Source: Lachnospiraceae bacterium UBA4380 (lineage in GTDB: Bacteria; Bacillota; Clostridia; Lachnospirales; Lachnospiraceae). From it: a DNA stretch of 5,982 nucleotides. The stretch is from the NCBI GenBank assembly GCA_002390025.1, contig DGRU01000075.1, positions 1 to 5,982 on the forward strand, written 5' to 3'. Of the stretch, positions 5,072 to 5,982 are shown piece after piece. The position numbers were made by a program, and so were the translations under genes. Under the pieces are notes generated by a model, which was not told the origin of the DNA, did not search any database, and saw nothing but the letters and a program-made list of their open reading frames with translations. Every line of letters begins with the position of its first letter. The first letter of the stretch is position 1.

Positions 5072-5574
5072 TACCCTTCTCCCATTATCTCCAAAACGAC
5101 GGAGTAATTAACCGATTGCCTCAGCTTTGCGCTCTTCATCAGCTTCTTATACTTTATATGATCGTCTTTTTCTTTAGCGTCTTGTAACAGGAAAATAACG
5201 ATCTCCGTCAGGTTCTCTCCGCACTTTTTCATGGCAAGTTCAGCCAGTTCGAATGCTTTTTCCGAGTCAAAGTCTTTGTAATACTTGATCAATTCCCAAT
5301 AAACACTTCCGTCTTTTCCAAGACATTTTTCCCGATACGCGTAGTATTGTTCAGGTTTTCCGTTTTTCAGATAAATCTTTGCTGCTTCCTTCTTCATATA
5401 TCCCGAACCGCGCTCAAAAACCATATCTGCATATAAGAGTTCTTCTTCCTTTGTCAGAATGAGTGCGTGCCGAAGGTCACGAATCGGGTCGCTCAAGCCA
5501 TAGTGATCAAAATATTCTTCCTCAATAATTTCGTACAGAATCTTTTCCCTTACACTCCAGTCTTCCTCCGAAAG
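5071..5574 (-). CDS. C-terminal piece of the split gene, no good start of its own
   Basis: The frame is open from just after the TAA to the stop at 5071. Without readthrough its first standard start is the TTG at 5496, giving 141 residues, but no ribosome site precedes it. Residues after that TTG form helix pairs of about 35 residues typical of TPR/SEL1-like repeats, by eye only. If translation is lost here, the methyltransferase downstream may lose translational coupling. Confidence 0.45.
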   Translation of the reverse strand, partial: LSEEDWSVREKILYEIIEEEYFDHYGLSDPIRDLRHALILTKEEELLYADMVFERGSGYMKKEAAKIYLKNGKPEQYYAYREKCLGKDGSVYWELIKYYKDFDSEKAFELAELAMKKCGENLTEIVIFLLQDAKEKDDHIKYKKLMKSAKLRQSVNYSVVLEIMGEG

Positions 5575-5823
5575 TTATCCGCTTCCAATCATCTCTTCAC
5601 ATAAACCCCAGATCTCTGCTAATTCAATCTGATCATCGATATAAGGGGTCAAATCAATGATTTTGATAAGTCTTTTTATTTCTGCCCAATTCTCCTCAAG
5701 ATAGGTTTTAGGAGTATTTTCTTCTTCCTCAATTATCTTACCAAGATACTGCATTAGGTATTTCTTTTCACCAAGTGTCATGGTGTCCAGGAGATCGTAA
5801 AATTCCGGGCGAATATCATACAT
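5575..5823 (-). CDS. N-terminal piece of the split gene (82 residues)
   Basis: This piece is the only part with a proper ribosome site (AAGGAG seven bases before the ATG at 5823) and is surely translated if the unit is expressed. It is helical and highly acidic, with MTLGEKKYLMQYLGKIIEEEE (15-35) and a second helix pair near 47-80. It ends abruptly at MIGSG, in a stretch that reads straight on past the TAA, so it is better seen as a truncated product than as a complete small protein. Confidence 0.55.
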   Translation of the reverse strand: MYDIRPEFYDLLDTMTLGEKKYLMQYLGKIIEEEENTPKTYLEENWAEIKRLIKIIDLTPYIDDQIELAEIWGLCEEMIGSG

Positions 5824-5895
5824 AGAAAGACTCCTTGCCGCCGGATGGAATGTTTTCTTTCTGCAAACTCTTGTCCAGCTTAATCCACGTACTAT

Positions 5896-5982
5896 TTAGA
5901 GCCCCAACTTAGTCATAATCTGCTCCGGCGTGACTTTCTGGTGCGTCAGGTACATGCGGACGATCTGCTCTGCCAGTTCCGG
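5896..5982 (-). CDS. C-terminal end of an unrecognised gene (enters from the right edge)
   Basis: The last 28 codons and TAA of a gene that begins outside the window. The residues (ELAEQIVRMYLTHQKVTPEQ then IMTKLGL) read as two or three helices, like a helix-turn-helix or a capping helical end. That is too little to assign a family. It is followed by a 72-base gap and then the ribosome site and ATG of the split gene, so it may share a transcript. Protein-like sequence continues in another frame after the stop (see findings). Confidence 0.55.
   Translation of the reverse strand, partial: PELAEQIVRMYLTHQKVTPEQIMTKLGL

Larger units (their letters stand above)
5071..5823 (-). pseudogene. Unknown-function gene split by one in-frame TAA
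   Basis: One frame runs from the ATG at 5823 to a stop at 5071-5073 (250 codons), broken only by a TAA at codon 83 (5575-5577). Protein-like sequence continues at once after it (LSEEDWSVREKILYEIIEEE). The ATG has AAGGAG seven bases upstream. The part after the break has no good restart: the first usable start is a TTG at codon 110 without a ribosome site, well inside conserved-looking sequence. One base change (for example AAA, GAA or CAA to TAA) explains the break. The protein would be acidic, helical and soluble, with TPR-like features in its second half (AAKIYLKNGKPEQYYAYREK; AFELAELAMKKCGENLTEIVIFLLQDA), suggesting a scaffold or binding protein. I do not recognise a named family. The stop overlaps the methyltransferase ATG. 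It looks more AT-rich than the genes to its left. A sequencing error or readthrough remain possible. Confidence 0.7.

Overview
The window looks like a stretch of a Clostridia chromosome (Bacillota), most likely a Lachnospiraceae-type gut anaerobe. The reasons are strong AGGAG-type ribosome sites before almost every gene, a lipoprotein signal peptide of Gram-positive type, intermediate base composition, and a short 'GGGGACGG...GTCCCC' hairpin of a kind I recall as scattered through Clostridia genomes. The assignment rests on style and memory, not on a search. Every supported gene lies on the minus strand, so transcription runs from high to low coordinates.

Right end (about 4450-5982). In transcription order there is the last 28 codons of an unrecognised gene, then a roughly 250-codon gene of unknown function split by one in-frame TAA, then a class I SAM-dependent methyltransferase whose ATG overlaps the preceding stop codon (TAATG). 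This looks like one transcription unit, and its first members show signs of decay.

Middle (about 3474-4450). A 200-base gap holds a candidate extended -10 promoter, a perfect 10+10 inverted repeat over its -10 box, and a strong terminator-like hairpin. All of these lie ahead of a DUF434/DUF5616 protein that may be a PIN/NYN-like nuclease.

Left-centre (about 1150-3473). A PhzF-family isomerase, a NUDIX hydrolase and an NAD-dependent sirtuin follow one another. The gap between phzF and the NUDIX gene is filled by six copies of a 32-base tandem repeat, which also supplies the last codons and stop of phzF. A second, 24-base duplication sits at the NUDIX/sirtuin junction and copies the sirtuin start site.

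Left end (1-1149). A fructosamine-kinase family protein is followed by a small hairpin repeat and the first 59 codons of a lipoprotein that runs out of the window.

How the genes may work together: the NUDIX, sirtuin and fructosamine-kinase genes suggest a housekeeping theme of clearing or undoing damage (nucleotide diphosphate cleavage, lysine deacylation, removal of sugar from lysine). The NUDIX enzyme could also hydrolyse the O-acyl-ADP-ribose made by the sirtuin. No mobile element, CRISPR array or RNA gene was recognised. The features most worth a second look are the interrupted gene, the repeat array with its chain of tiny reading frames, and the regulated leader of the DUF434 gene.
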